From the NCBI GenBank assembly GCA_945952315.1, contig CAMFIE010000019.1, positions 1-64,000 of the forward strand: a stretch of 64,000 nt of DNA. The letters are read 5' to 3'. Below are positions 32,095 to 41,853 of this stretch, in pieces. Under the pieces are notes generated by a model, which saw only the letters and a list, made by a program, of their open reading frames with translations, did no database searches and was not told the origin of the DNA. Position 1 is the stretch's first letter; each line of letters begins with the position of its first letter. Position numbers and translations under genes: made by a program. Source of the DNA: an uncultured Rhizobium sp. (GTDB lineage Bacteria; Pseudomonadota; Alphaproteobacteria; Rhizobiales; Rhizobiaceae).

Positions 32095-34008
32095 TCAGAT
32101 CGTCACATGGGTGCCGAGTTCAACGACACGATTGGTCGGCAGCGAGAAGTAATCGGAAGGATCGGCGGAAAAGGAAGACAGAAAGATGAACAGTTTGTCC
32201 TGCCACCCCGGCATGCCGGATTTCGGGTTGGAAACCAGCTTGCGCCGCCCGAGATAGAAGGAGGTGGACATGATGTCGAAGGAGAGCCCCTCGCGCCGGA
32301 GCGTGGCGAGCGCCTTCGAGACATTCGGCTCATCCATGAAACCGAAGCGCAACGTCACCTGCAGGAAACTGCCCTGCAATGGCGTGACCGTTCCCCGCTC
32401 CTCTTCCGGCACGCTGGGGCGCGGTTCGGTGATGACGGTGAGGATGATGTTGGTCTTGTGCAATATATGGTTGTGCTTGATATTGTGCAGCAAGGCGGCA
32501 GGCGTGGTCTCCGGCTGGCTGGTGAGGAAGATCGCCGTGCCCGGCACGGTTTCCGGGCGATGCGGACTTTCCTTTTCCACCGCCGTGATGAAACGATCCA
32601 GCGGAATGTAGGCTTCCCGCATCTTATCAGAAAGATAAGCGCTGCCGCGTTGCCAGGTGACCATGACAGTGATCACCGCTGCGGCAATCATCACCGGCAC
32701 ATAGCCGCCATCGACGATCTTGAGCAGATTGGCCGAAAGGAAGATGATCTCGATCAGCGCAAGCGGCAAAACCAGCGCCAGAACGGCGGAGGGGCGCCAA
32801 CCCCTGTTCAACCTTAGATAATCAAAGAACAGGAACGTCGTGACCACCATTGCCCCGGTTACCGAGATGCCATAGGCCGTGGCCAGCATTTCCGACGAGC
32901 GGAAAATCAGCACCAGCAGCAGAATGCCGATCAGCAGCAACCGGTTGATCACCGGCAGATAGATCTGCCCGGTATCGGTGCTGGATGTATGGCGCACATC
33001 GAAGCGGGGCAGGAAGCCGAGATGGATGGCCTGTCGCGCCAGCGAGAAAGCGCCGGTGATGACGGCTTGCGAGGCGATGATCGTCGCAGCCGTTGCCAGC
33101 AGGATCACCGGCACCAGCGCCCATTTCGGAAACATCAGGAAGAAGGGATCGGATATCGCGGAAGGGTCTTTCAGCACGAAAGCGCCCTGCCCCAGATAAT
33201 TCAGCATCAGGGAGGGAAAGACCATCGCAAACCACGCAGCCTGGATCGGCTTTCGTCCGAAATGGCCAAGATCGGCATAAAGCGCCTCGGCTCCCGTCAC
33301 CGTCAGGAACACCGCGCCGAGGACAACGAAACCGACATAACCGCCATGGACCAGAAAGCCGATGGCATGCAGAGGGTTGAGCGCGAGGAAAATCTCCGGC
33401 GCATCGGCAATATGTTCAAGCCCGCCCACAGCCATCACCGTGAACCACACCATCATCACCGGGCCGAAGGCTTTCGAAACCGCCGCCGTGCCTTGCGACT
33501 GGGCGGCAAACAGAAGCAGGAGGATGACGACACTGATCGGCAGGACATAGCGCCCGAAATCCGGCTGCACGATTTTCAGCCCTTCCACCGCCGACATAAC
33601 GGAAAGGGCCGGTGTGATCATGGCATCACCGAGAAAAAGGGCGGCACCAATCGCGCCGAACAGAAACAGAAGCTTGCCGTGCCCGGCCGAAACCTTGCTC
33701 GACAGCAAGGCAAGCAGCGAGAGCGTGCCGCCTTCGCCATCATTATCCGCCCGCAGGAGAAAGCCGACATATTTGATCGTGACGATAATGGTCAGTGTCC
33801 AGAGCATCAGCGATATGATGCCGATTACCTCTTCAGGCGAAACACCATCCCCGGCAACCGGTCTGAGCGCCTCGCGCAAGGCATAAAGCGGGCTGGTGCC
33901 GATATCACCATAGACCACACCGATGGAACCGATCGAAAGCGCAAGAAGCCGGGAGGGTGTCTGCGCCGGTGCGCCATGGCCTGCATGGGCAGGAGAGGAA
34001 GAAGACAT
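32095..34008 (-). CDS. kup: Potassium uptake protein Kup
   Basis: The product is 637 residues, typical of Kup. The family signature [22 protein letters not shown] lies near the N-terminus, followed by about twelve membrane spans, including [24 protein letters not shown] with the conserved D-N-x-G-E-G-G loop and [20 protein letters not shown]. The C-terminal soluble part starts near GTAIFLTS. It imports potassium with protons. It is first in a probable kup-kinase-regulator operon, an arrangement that ties a constitutive type of transporter to a two-component system. Confidence 0.95.
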   Translation of the reverse strand: MSSSSPAHAGHGAPAQTPSRLLALSIGSIGVVYGDIGTSPLYALREALRPVAGDGVSPEEVIGIISLMLWTLTIIVTIKYVGFLLRADNDGEGGTLSLLALLSSKVSAGHGKLLFLFGAIGAALFLGDAMITPALSVMSAVEGLKIVQPDFGRYVLPISVVILLLLFAAQSQGTAAVSKAFGPVMMVWFTVMAVGGLEHIADAPEIFLALNPLHAIGFLVHGGYVGFVVLGAVFLTVTGAEALYADLGHFGRKPIQAAWFAMVFPSLMLNYLGQGAFVLKDPSAISDPFFLMFPKWALVPVILLATAATIIASQAVITGAFSLARQAIHLGFLPRFDVRHTSSTDTGQIYLPVINRLLLIGILLLVLIFRSSEMLATAYGISVTGAMVVTTFLFFDYLRLNRGWRPSAVLALVLPLALIEIIFLSANLLKIVDGGYVPVMIAAAVITVMVTWQRGSAYLSDKMREAYIPLDRFITAVEKESPHRPETVPGTAIFLTSQPETTPAALLHNIKHNHILHKTNIILTVITEPRPSVPEEERGTVTPLQGSFLQVTLRFGFMDEPNVSKALATLRREGLSFDIMSTSFYLGRRKLVSNPKSGMPGWQDKLFIFLSSFSADPSDYFSLPTNRVVELGTHVTI

Positions 34009-34191
34009 GTCAGAGAAATCCGCATCTGTTTCGCGATGAAAAGGTTCAGGCTCTGACCTATCGAAAGGCGCGTAAAGCGGGTGTATGAATGCGGTATGCC
34101 TCCGTAAAGAAGCTGTATAGAAGCATTGAGTGATGCCGCTTCCGGTGCCCCCTCACCTTGCACCCTTGCCGGGCGGAGCTTAGGTAAGGGC

Positions 34192-35457
34192 ATGGCCTTT
34201 CGCTTCGTTCACACCGCCGATCTGCATCTCGATTCGCCGCTGCGCTCGCTTTCGCTGCGCAACGAGGCGCTTGCGTGTCTGATCGGCGATGCCACGCGCA
34301 AGGCGCTGACGGCCATTGTTGATCTCTGCATCGAGGAACAGGTGGATGCGCTGCTGATTGCCGGTGATCTTTACGACGGCGAACAGACCTCGATGAAGAC
34401 GGCGCGCTTTCTGGCGGATGAAATGGCGCGGCTTGATCAGGCAGGCATCCGCACCTTCAAGATCCGCGGCAATCACGATGCAATGTCGCGCATCACCCGC
34501 GAGCTCGTCCTGCCACCTTCGGTCAAGGTGTTCGGCGACAAGGCGGATGTGGTGGAAATTGCCCATTCCGGCGGCCGGGTGGCGCTGCACGGGCTTTCCT
34601 TCGCAAAGCCGCATGCGCCGGAAAGCCTGCTGCCGAAATATCGCCCGCCGCTTGCCGATACGGTGAATATCGGGCTGATGCACACCAGCCTTTCCGGTTC
34701 GCTCCGGCATGATCCCTATGCGCCCTGCACGGTGGAGGATCTGCATGCGAGCGGCTTTGACTACTGGGCGCTCGGGCATATTCACCAGCGCATGGCGCCC
34801 GCCGGCAAGGCAAAGGTGATCATGCCCGGCATGCCGCAGGGCCGCGATATCAACGAGGCGGGGCCAAAGACCGTTTCCCTCGTGACCCTCGGCGATGACG
34901 GATCGATCGGCATCGAGGAGCGGCTGACGAGCATTGCCGAATTTGCGCGCGTCGCCCTCGATATCACCGGGATCGAGGATTGGCGCAGCCTTGCGCAGGC
35001 GGTTTCCGCCGCGCTCGAAACGGCCCGCGCCGCCGCCCGCTCGGAGCATCTGGTCGCCCGGCTGATGCTGACCGGCGACAGCGACCTTCGCTTCCGCATC
35101 CGCCGCGATCTCGATCTGCTGCTGGAGGAATCGTCTGCCCGCGCCGAAAGCATCGGCAAGGCCTGGGTGGAAAAGATCGAACTTGATCTTCAGCCGCGCA
35201 CGGCAGCCACCCGCACCATGGCCGATCCGGTGGAGGAGCTTTCGGGGCTGATGCAGGGCGAGATCCTGTCCGGCCACGCCTTCCGCGAGGATGTGCGCGA
35301 AATGGTGCGCGAACTGATCGACGACCTGCCACCGGAAAGCCGCAAGCTCGCGGGCGAGAGCGAGGAGGCCTTTGACACTTTTCTCGACCGGCTGATGCAG
35401 GAAAGCGGCGAAGACATTCTTGCCCGGCTGAAATCCCGATCCGGGGAGGATGGCTGA
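34192..35457 (+). CDS. YhaO/SbcD-like metallophosphoesterase (DNA repair exonuclease type)
   Basis: The product is 421 residues from the ATG at 34192. The phosphoesterase motifs are in order: FVHTADLHLDSPLRSL, LLIAGDLYDGEQTSMKTARF, IRGNHDAMSRI, IGLMHTSL and WALGHIHQR. These supply the two-metal site. It pairs with an SMC-like ATPase gene that overlaps its stop by one base, giving a YhaO-YhaN complex related to SbcCD/Mre11-Rad50. A nuclease role at DNA ends is inferred from the family. Confidence 0.9.
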   Translation: MAFRFVHTADLHLDSPLRSLSLRNEALACLIGDATRKALTAIVDLCIEEQVDALLIAGDLYDGEQTSMKTARFLADEMARLDQAGIRTFKIRGNHDAMSRITRELVLPPSVKVFGDKADVVEIAHSGGRVALHGLSFAKPHAPESLLPKYRPPLADTVNIGLMHTSLSGSLRHDPYAPCTVEDLHASGFDYWALGHIHQRMAPAGKAKVIMPGMPQGRDINEAGPKTVSLVTLGDDGSIGIEERLTSIAEFARVALDITGIEDWRSLAQAVSAALETARAAARSEHLVARLMLTGDSDLRFRIRRDLDLLLEESSARAESIGKAWVEKIELDLQPRTAATRTMADPVEELSGLMQGEILSGHAFREDVREMVRELIDDLPPESRKLAGESEEAFDTFLDRLMQESGEDILARLKSRSGEDG

Positions 35458-38400
35458 TGCGGCTCAAGCGGCTTGATCTGACCGCCTATGGCAAATTCAC
35501 CGGCGCGGTTCTGGATTTCGGCGAGGCAAAACCCGGCACCCCGGACCTGCATGTGGTCTATGGCTTGAACGAGGCGGGCAAATCCACGGCCTTTTCCGCC
35601 TATCTCGACCTGCTTTACGGCATTCATCCGCAAAGCCCCTATGCCTTCAAGCACCCCTATGACGCGATGGAAATCGGCGCCGCACTGGAGTTTGACGGGG
35701 CAACGCACGAGCTTGTGCGCCGCAAGCTGAAGAGCAATTCGCTGCTCGACCGGCGTGGCCAGCCGGTGAGCGAGGCGCTGCTTTCCGGTGCGCTCGGCGG
35801 CATCGGGCGCGAGGCCTATCGCACCATGTTTTCGCTCGATGACCAGTCGCTGAAGGATGGCGGCAAGGCAATCGAGCAGAGCAAGGGCGATCTCGGGGAA
35901 CTGCTGTTTTCCGCAAGCGCCGGTCTAGCCGATGTCAGCCGCGCGCTGTCTGCCGCACGCGAGGAGGCCGGTCTCATTCACAAGAAGAAGGGTCGCACAA
36001 CCCGTCTCGCCCAGGCGCGCCAGCAGCTTGCGGCACTGAAAGAAAAGCGCGCGGAACTCGATGTTCAGGCCTCCGCCTATGCCACCCTCGTCACGGCCGA
36101 AAAGCAGGCGGCAAAGGCCTATGAGGAAGCGGCCAGCGCCCTTTCCGGCCTGCGCCAGCGGCAGGCATCGGTGACACGGCTATTGCGCGCGCTGCCCCTG
36201 CAGCGCAGCCTTGCACAGGTGGACCGCGCGCTGCTTGACTTTGCCGATCTGCCACGCGTGTCGAAAGACCTGGCCGGGCTCGTGCCGCAGCTGATCCGGG
36301 AAGAGGCACGGATCGAGGCACAGGCGGCAAGCCTGTCGCAGGCGCGGGCGCGCATCGTCGCGGCGCTGGAGGGGCTAACCGTCGATGATGATCTGCTTTC
36401 GCTTGAAAGCCGGTTCACCGAATTGCAGGATTTGCGGGCGCGCGACTACACCGCCCGCCTCGATCTGCCGAGCCGCCGGGCCGCCCTCGAGGCGAAACGC
36501 ACCGAACTGTCGCTGCTTCTGAAAACACTGGCCGCTGCACCTGACGCAAAACCGGAAAGCCTGATCATTGCTGCCGAATGCGCGGGCCGTATCCGCGATC
36601 TGATCGAGCGCCGCTCCGGCATCGAGGCCGCACTCGAGACGACCGGACGCGAAATTGAGCGTATTGCAGCCGAGGAAGAGGCGCTTTTGCAAAAACGCGC
36701 CCGGCTCGGCGAGAGCAAGGGGCCTGCACCCCAGTGGCGTCGCCTGGAACAGGCCTTCAATGCCGCTTCCCGCAGCGATCTCACCGTCCGCATCGGGCTT
36801 GAACAGCGCGGCCTGTCGCGTCTTGACAAGGGGCTTGCGGAGGCCCTTGCCGCCCTGCCCGATCCGTTCCGGGATATTGCCTCGCTGCGCGCGCTATCGC
36901 TTCCCGACCGCCGCCGGATCGAGGACTGGCGGCTGGAGGCGGGGCAGATCGCCCGGACGATCAGCAGCCATCACGACCGGTTGCAGGACATGGAGCGGCA
37001 GATCACACCGCTTGCGACCCGCCTTTCGGCGATGCAGCGGCAGATGGAGACTGTCTCGGATCTTTCCGCCGAGACGGCGCGGCAGGCCCGTGACGCAAGC
37101 TGGGAGGCGCATCGCCGCGCCCTTTCACCGGAAACGGCCTCCCGTTTCGAGGCGGCGATGCGGGCGGATGATCACGTCACCGCGCTTCGGCTCGCGCGTG
37201 CCTCCGAACTTGCCGAAATCCGCCAGCTTACCGATCAGCTTGCCGTGCAGCAGGCCTCACTTGAACAGGAAAAAACACGGCTCGGAACGGCTGAAGCCGC
37301 CGCGACAGCCCTGTCTGAGCGCATCAACGCCCTGCTGCCACCCGGCCTTCCGAATTCCGGCCTGGCGCTCGAAGACCAGCTGATGCAGCTGCAGGATTTC
37401 ATCGCCCGGCGGCAGGCAGCGCTCGAAGCAGCCGATGAACGGGAAGCCGCCGCCGCCCAGTTGCACGCGCTGATCGCCGATGAGGACGCGCTGTTTGCAG
37501 CCCTGACCGCCGCCCTTGCGGAGGCGGGCCTCCCTTCCGCTGCGGAGAGGACCGGCTTGCTTGATCGCGCAGAAGAGGCACTGCATGCGCAAAAGCTTGC
37601 GGCGGAAGAAGCCGAGCGACTTTTGCGCGCCGAGGCCGAGCTTGCCGCCCGTCGCACCGAGCGAAGGCTCGACCGGCAGGCGGCTGAGCGGGCTGATCAG
37701 GACTGGCAGGCGGCATGGTCAAAGACGCTTGGCGAGACCTGGCTTTCCCCCGGATCCGAACCGGCCGCCATCCGCGCGCTGCTGGATGCGCTGGCCGCCC
37801 TTCCCGGCCTGATGCGCGAACTCGATGATCTTGGCCGCCGGGTTGCGGCAATGGAGGAAGACCGGACAAATTTTGCCACCGTGCTTGCCGCCCTGTGTGG
37901 AAAGGCAAACCGGCCTTCGTCGCCCGAGACGATGCTGGCCGATGACGAAGCCTTGCAGGCCGCGTTCCGCGAGGCGAAAGCCGCGGCCGAACGACGCTCG
38001 AACCTCAATCGCGATCTGGAGCAGCTGGACAAGGACGCCATAGACCTGCGCGATGCCGAAACCCGTCATGCGGCGGAGCGCGACCGGCTGACCCGCCTTC
38101 TCGGCTGCGAAACGCTGGATGCGCTCGGCGAACGGCTCGATGCCATCGCCGAGCGGGACCGGCTGGAAGAGCAGCGGGCGGGGCTTTCGCGCCAGTTGCT
38201 GGAGGACCTTCGCGTTTCGACGGAGGAGGAGGCAATCGCCGTCCTTGCCCATGTGGATGCCGATAGTCTCGAATCGGAAGCGGCAGCGCTTGCGGACAGC
38301 ATCGAGGCGCAGGAGGCCCGCGCCCGCGATCTCTTTGCCGAACGGACCCGCGCCCGCGACCGGCTGGATGCGGTTGGCGGGGATGGACTGGTGGCAGCGC

Positions 38401-38936
38401 TTGAAGCGGAAAAAGCCACCAGACTGCTCGAAATCGAGGAAATGGCGCTCACCTATCTGAAACTGCAGACGGGCGTTCTGGCCGCCGAAGGGGCGCTGGA
38501 ACTGTACCGCGAAAAACACCGCAGCGCGATGATGCGGCGCGCATCGGAAGCCTTCAGCCAGATGACGCGGGGCGATTACAGCGGCCTTTCCGCCCGGCTG
38601 GACAAGGAACGGGAAATCCTGATCGGCATTGACCGCGATGGCGCGTCGAAACCGTCCGACACCATGTCCACCGGCACGCGCACACAGCTCTATCTCGCCC
38701 TCAGGCTTGCCGGATACGAGGAATTCGCGGCCCTGCGCCCGCCCGTGCCCTTTATCGCCGATGACATCATGGAAACCTTCGACGAGCCGCGTTCGGAAGA
38801 GGTGTTCCGCCTGTTCGGTTCCATGGCCGGGCTGGGACAGGTGATCTATTTCACCCATCACCGGCATCTTTGCGATCTCGCTGGCGCCACCGTGCCGGGC
38901 GTGCGCATCCACGCGCTGGGCGGAGACACCGCATGA
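35457..38936 (+). CDS. YhaN-like AAA ATPase (SMC/Rad50-related)
   Basis: The product is 1159 residues. The N-terminal half-ATPase contains Walker A NEAGKST at 38-44. A very long, charged, alanine- and glutamate-rich middle (about 200-1000) looks like coiled coil. The C-terminal half carries the signature STGTRTQLYLALRLAGYEE and Walker B FIADDIMETFDEPRSEEVF. This is the split-ATPase layout of Rad50-like proteins. It works with the preceding nuclease. A DUF922 protease gene overlaps its end by four bases. Confidence 0.9.
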   Translation: MRLKRLDLTAYGKFTGAVLDFGEAKPGTPDLHVVYGLNEAGKSTAFSAYLDLLYGIHPQSPYAFKHPYDAMEIGAALEFDGATHELVRRKLKSNSLLDRRGQPVSEALLSGALGGIGREAYRTMFSLDDQSLKDGGKAIEQSKGDLGELLFSASAGLADVSRALSAAREEAGLIHKKKGRTTRLAQARQQLAALKEKRAELDVQASAYATLVTAEKQAAKAYEEAASALSGLRQRQASVTRLLRALPLQRSLAQVDRALLDFADLPRVSKDLAGLVPQLIREEARIEAQAASLSQARARIVAALEGLTVDDDLLSLESRFTELQDLRARDYTARLDLPSRRAALEAKRTELSLLLKTLAAAPDAKPESLIIAAECAGRIRDLIERRSGIEAALETTGREIERIAAEEEALLQKRARLGESKGPAPQWRRLEQAFNAASRSDLTVRIGLEQRGLSRLDKGLAEALAALPDPFRDIASLRALSLPDRRRIEDWRLEAGQIARTISSHHDRLQDMERQITPLATRLSAMQRQMETVSDLSAETARQARDASWEAHRRALSPETASRFEAAMRADDHVTALRLARASELAEIRQLTDQLAVQQASLEQEKTRLGTAEAAATALSERINALLPPGLPNSGLALEDQLMQLQDFIARRQAALEAADEREAAAAQLHALIADEDALFAALTAALAEAGLPSAAERTGLLDRAEEALHAQKLAAEEAERLLRAEAELAARRTERRLDRQAAERADQDWQAAWSKTLGETWLSPGSEPAAIRALLDALAALPGLMRELDDLGRRVAAMEEDRTNFATVLAALCGKANRPSSPETMLADDEALQAAFREAKAAAERRSNLNRDLEQLDKDAIDLRDAETRHAAERDRLTRLLGCETLDALGERLDAIAERDRLEEQRAGLSRQLLEDLRVSTEEEAIAVLAHVDADSLESEAAALADSIEAQEARARDLFAERTRARDRLDAVGGDGLVAALEAEKATRLLEIEEMALTYLKLQTGVLAAEGALELYREKHRSAMMRRASEAFSQMTRGDYSGLSARLDKEREILIGIDRDGASKPSDTMSTGTRTQLYLALRLAGYEEFAALRPPVPFIADDIMETFDEPRSEEVFRLFGSMAGLGQVIYFTHHRHLCDLAGATVPGVRIHALGGDTA

Positions 38937-39526
38937 AGCCTCTCGTTCTCGCGGCGCTTCTTCTCACCGCCCTGCCCGCTGCCGCCGCGCAACCGTTGAA
39001 CCCGGTCTATCGCACCGTGACCTATCCGGTTGACGGGACGAGCGGCATTCAGCTTTACGAATCCATCGGCCATCGCGGGCCGGTGATCGGCAAGGGCAAG
39101 ATCAGGGCGATTGCCCATACGGGCTTCAGGCTCACCTGGACGCGGAAATACGAGGTGGTCGACGGGGCCTGCGTGCTTTCCACTGCCGTGCCGAAACTGG
39201 TGATCACCACAACGCTTCCCAAGCCCCGGCGGAAACTTTCCGGTCCGGTCGCCGAAAACTTTGCCCGGTTTGTGGATGGCATTGCCCGGCACGAGCGCTA
39301 TCACGGCGTGCTGATCGAGGATATGACCCGCAAGATCGAGGCGGCGACGCGCGGTCTGACTGTTCCGGATGATCCCGGTTGCACGAAGATAAAGGCCGTG
39401 ATGACAGAGCGCCTCGGTGCGCTTTCGCAGGAGCAGCAGCAGCTTTCCAATGCCTTCGATGCCACCGAAATGGCACCCGGCGGCACGATCGAGAAACTGG
39501 TGCTGGCGCTGGTGAATGGCGGCTGA
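38933..39526 (+). CDS. DUF922 predicted secreted zinc protease
   Basis: The product is 197 residues from the ATG at 38933, which overlaps the yhaN-like stop (ATGA). A signal peptide is evident (MKPLVLAALLLTALPAAAA). The zinc-binding motif HERYH is at 120-124, within VDGIARHERYHGVLIEDM, matching the HExxH pattern of DUF922. It should act in the periplasm. Coupling of an exported protease gene to a cytosolic DNA-repair pair is odd and may be only a matter of shared transcription. Confidence 0.85.
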   Translation: MKPLVLAALLLTALPAAAAQPLNPVYRTVTYPVDGTSGIQLYESIGHRGPVIGKGKIRAIAHTGFRLTWTRKYEVVDGACVLSTAVPKLVITTTLPKPRRKLSGPVAENFARFVDGIARHERYHGVLIEDMTRKIEAATRGLTVPDDPGCTKIKAVMTERLGALSQEQQQLSNAFDATEMAPGGTIEKLVLALVNGG

Positions 39527-39535
39527 CCGGGGCGC

Positions 39536-40105
39536 CTATTCCTTGCGGCGATCCTTGCGGAAATACTCGCGAAGCGCCGGGTGAATGTCGATTGACGGAT
39601 CGATGCGGTCGGAGGCGGCATGGCTGTTTACCCGCCGCTCGGGCTGCCTGTTGCGGGCAAGCTCCGCCTTGACCGGTGTCATGGCGAAATCCCGGACAAT
39701 CACGATCAGCAGCACCAGAAGCGCCATGAATGCCAGCGCGATCAGGCTGTAGGCCCTCAGGAATGTCGCAAGCCAGGGCATGCGCGGATCAAGCAAAGTG
39801 GAAACAAGCGGCAGGCAGGAGCTGGCCACGAACAGCACCCAGAAAATCCATTCCGGCAGCCGGGCATGCGCCATCCGCCGCCGGGTGGCGCCAATGAAAA
39901 CCCAGAGCGTGATGAAAAGGATGAAAAACAGCAGAAGCGAAATCGGCAGGAACTCGCCGGACGGAAAGCCTTGCGAAAGCTCCTTCAGTCCACCCCAGCC
40001 CTGCCCATAGGAAAGAACCAGAAAGCCTGCCAGAAACAGGCTCACCGCTAAATGCCCCAGATAATCCAGCCTGGACAGGCCCTCTGTCCGCGGCGACAAG
40101 GTCAT
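39536..40105 (-). CDS. Uncharacterised membrane protein
   Basis: The product is 189 residues with four hydrophobic spans, at about 17-35, 52-72, 84-103 and 115-138. It has a charged cytosolic tail ending EYFRKDRRKE. No family is recognised. It converges on the DUF922 gene nine bases away. Upstream lies a 237-base AT-rich gap with no gene, which should hold its promoter and that of the divergent haemoglobin gene. Confidence 0.75.
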   Translation of the reverse strand: MTLSPRTEGLSRLDYLGHLAVSLFLAGFLVLSYGQGWGGLKELSQGFPSGEFLPISLLLFFILFITLWVFIGATRRRMAHARLPEWIFWVLFVASSCLPLVSTLLDPRMPWLATFLRAYSLIALAFMALLVLLIVIVRDFAMTPVKAELARNRQPERRVNSHAASDRIDPSIDIHPALREYFRKDRRKE

Positions 40106-40342
40106 GGCAGCCTCGATCGGTTCTTCACAACGTCCACATATAAATTCAATATCGATTTCACATAAGCAATTGGTGAGTGCATTAGCACATCATGCGTTTA
40201 CGATATGCTTCCGCAAACACTAAAATTCGAATGATTATGGTGTATTCGTTAACCGCGCCGGAAAGATTGTCGCAGGCGGAATTTTCGGATTGCGTGGCCC
40301 GCAGAGCGGATTACTAAGGCAGAAGGGATTTGCCGGAGACAG

Positions 40343-40735
40343 ATGATGGCCGATGCAACGATTACGCTTTTTGAAGCCATTGGCGGCGAATGGACGGTGA
40401 AGGCGCTGACGCGGCGCTTCTACGAACTGATGGACACGCTGCCGGAAGCCGCCCATTGCCGCGCCGTGCACCCGAAAGACATGTCGATGTCGGAACAGAA
40501 GCTCACCGAATATCTGATCGGCTATCTCGGCGGACCACCGGTCTATGTCGAGAAATACGGGCATCCCCGGCTTCGCGCCCGGCATTTCATCGCCGAAATC
40601 GGCCCGCAGGAGCGCGACGAATGGCTGCTCTGCTTCAGCCGGGCGCTCGATGAAACCATACCATCGGAAAAGCTTCGCCAGATCATCCGCGAACCCATCG
40701 AGCGGCTCGCGTTCCACATGCAGAACAGGGAATAG
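40343..40735 (+). CDS. Group II truncated haemoglobin
   Basis: The product is 130 residues. It has the 2-on-2 globin layout: LFEAIGGEWTVKALTRRFYELMDTLPEA, then YLIGYLGGPPVYVEKYGHPRLRARH, where the histidine of GHPRLRARH supplies the proximal haem ligand region. The WLLCFSRAL segment contains the conserved tryptophan of helix G. Such proteins bind oxygen and nitric oxide and help against nitrosative stress. Two adjacent ATG codons are possible starts. The DUF423 gene follows after two bases. Confidence 0.88.
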   Translation: MMADATITLFEAIGGEWTVKALTRRFYELMDTLPEAAHCRAVHPKDMSMSEQKLTEYLIGYLGGPPVYVEKYGHPRLRARHFIAEIGPQERDEWLLCFSRALDETIPSEKLRQIIREPIERLAFHMQNRE

Positions 40736-40737
40736 GC

Positions 40738-41097
40738 ATGAGCGGCATGATTCGGTCACTGCCCGCGCTTGCGGGGCTTCTCGGTGCGGCAGGGGTTGTC
40801 CTCGCAGCTGCCGCATCCCATGGCGGCGATACGCATCTTTTGGGCAATGCCAGCCTGATGTGTCTGGTGCATGCACCGGCGCTGATCGCGATTTCCGCCC
40901 TTGGCGAGCGCAACCGGCTGGTGGTCTATCCCGCCCTGTTGCTGGCTCTCGGCACGATGATCTTTTCCGGCGATCTCGTCAGCCGCCATTTTTATGGCTC
41001 CGGCCTGTTCCCGATGGCAGCACCAACCGGCGGCATGATGATGATCATCGGCTGGCTGGCCTTTGCGGGGGTGAGCCTCTTGCGCCCAAAGGCCTGA
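40738..41097 (+). CDS. DUF423 small membrane protein
   Basis: The product is 119 residues with about four spans. The pattern PALAGLLGAAGVVLAAAASHGG, LVHAPALIA and IFSGDLVSRHFYG, MAAPTGGMMMIIGWLAF is typical of the DUF423 (YgdD-like) family. Its function is unknown. It starts two bases after the haemoglobin gene, so they form an operon. The DUF2325 gene converges on it directly. Confidence 0.85.
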   Translation: MSGMIRSLPALAGLLGAAGVVLAAAASHGGDTHLLGNASLMCLVHAPALIAISALGERNRLVVYPALLLALGTMIFSGDLVSRHFYGSGLFPMAAPTGGMMMIIGWLAFAGVSLLRPKA

Positions 41098-41484
41098 TCA
41101 CCCGTCAGGCTGCCGCACCTTCATGTCCGTCAGCGCCCGTTCGAGGCTGGATTTCGAGCCGTTGCGCAGGGGCACGAATGTCTTGCCGAACTTCTTGCAG
41201 CCGCTCTTCACCCTCAGACATGCGTCATGGCTGATGCAATCGATGGGGCAGAAGACGCAATCGACCGAGGGCAGAACCGTATCGATCCGGGAGACCGCCT
41301 CGCGCAGCCCTCCGTCGTGATGGATCAGCTCCGCCCCGTGCGCATTGGCGATCTGCCGCAGATGCGCCACCTGACAATCGCGCCCGCCGACATAGAGAAA
41401 GCTGCGGATTGCCCCCGTCTGCCCTTCCCCGCATTCGGGGTGGTTCGCCTTCGCCCTGCCCGTCCTTTTCAACCGTCGCGCCAT
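41098..41484 (-). CDS. DUF2325 domain protein
   Basis: The product is 128 residues from the ATG at 41484, chosen over the ATG at 41490 because the GGAG site sits at the proper distance. The core reads FLYVGGRDCQVAHLRQIANAHGAELIHHDGG, then CVFCPIDCISHDACLRVKSGCKKFGK, typical of DUF2325. The cysteines suggest metal or redox chemistry. Its function is unknown. Its 3' end touches the DUF423 stop in convergent orientation. Confidence 0.85.
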   Translation of the reverse strand: MARRLKRTGRAKANHPECGEGQTGAIRSFLYVGGRDCQVAHLRQIANAHGAELIHHDGGLREAVSRIDTVLPSVDCVFCPIDCISHDACLRVKSGCKKFGKTFVPLRNGSKSSLERALTDMKVRQPDG

Positions 41485-41853
41485 ACTCATTCTCCTTCAG
41501 CGGCGCGACCCTATAAAACTTGAGTTTCATAGTAAAGTATAAAGAGGAGTAGAGAAGTCATGTTTTCGCACGCGAATTTTCGGGTGATTCGACCCGATAT
41601 TACGCAGATGCAAAAAGGCGCAGGCAAGCCATTTTGCGTCGCAACAACGGCACGAACATCAACAATGGATCCTTCTCAACCTATTGTTTTAACGACTGTT
41701 TCTTCGTGCCTTGCGCTCCGCTGCGTTTGTCTGCGATTTTCCGCGGCAGGCTCTCCCTGAAAAAAATTTGTCCGCGAAAGTTTTACCGTTTGATAAAAAA
41801 AATTTTTGCGTTACCGTTCCCTCCACGTGCCGTTACAAAAAGAGGGAACATCG
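41485..41853. other. AT-rich intergenic region upstream of preT
   Basis: This 369-base gap separates the divergent DUF2325 and preT genes. It is much richer in A and T than its surroundings and ends in a GAGGGAAC ribosome binding site for preT. A candidate RutR-like box lies at 41782-41797. A 66-codon frame (41560-41760) follows a GAGGAG-like site but matches no family and is not called. Confidence 0.55.
41782..41797 (+). promoter_or_regulatory. Candidate RutR-like box before preT
   Basis: TTTACCGTTTGATAAA keeps 10 of 14 informative positions of the RutR consensus TTGACCA-N2-TGGTCAA. It lies 57 bases before the preT start. The match is weaker than that before the amidohydrolase gene. Confidence 0.4.

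Noticed and set aside
41560..41760. A 66-codon frame with a GAGGAG-like site upstream of preT
   Set aside because: It has no family match and poor codon usage, and it lies in an AT-rich regulatory gap. A leader peptide cannot be excluded.
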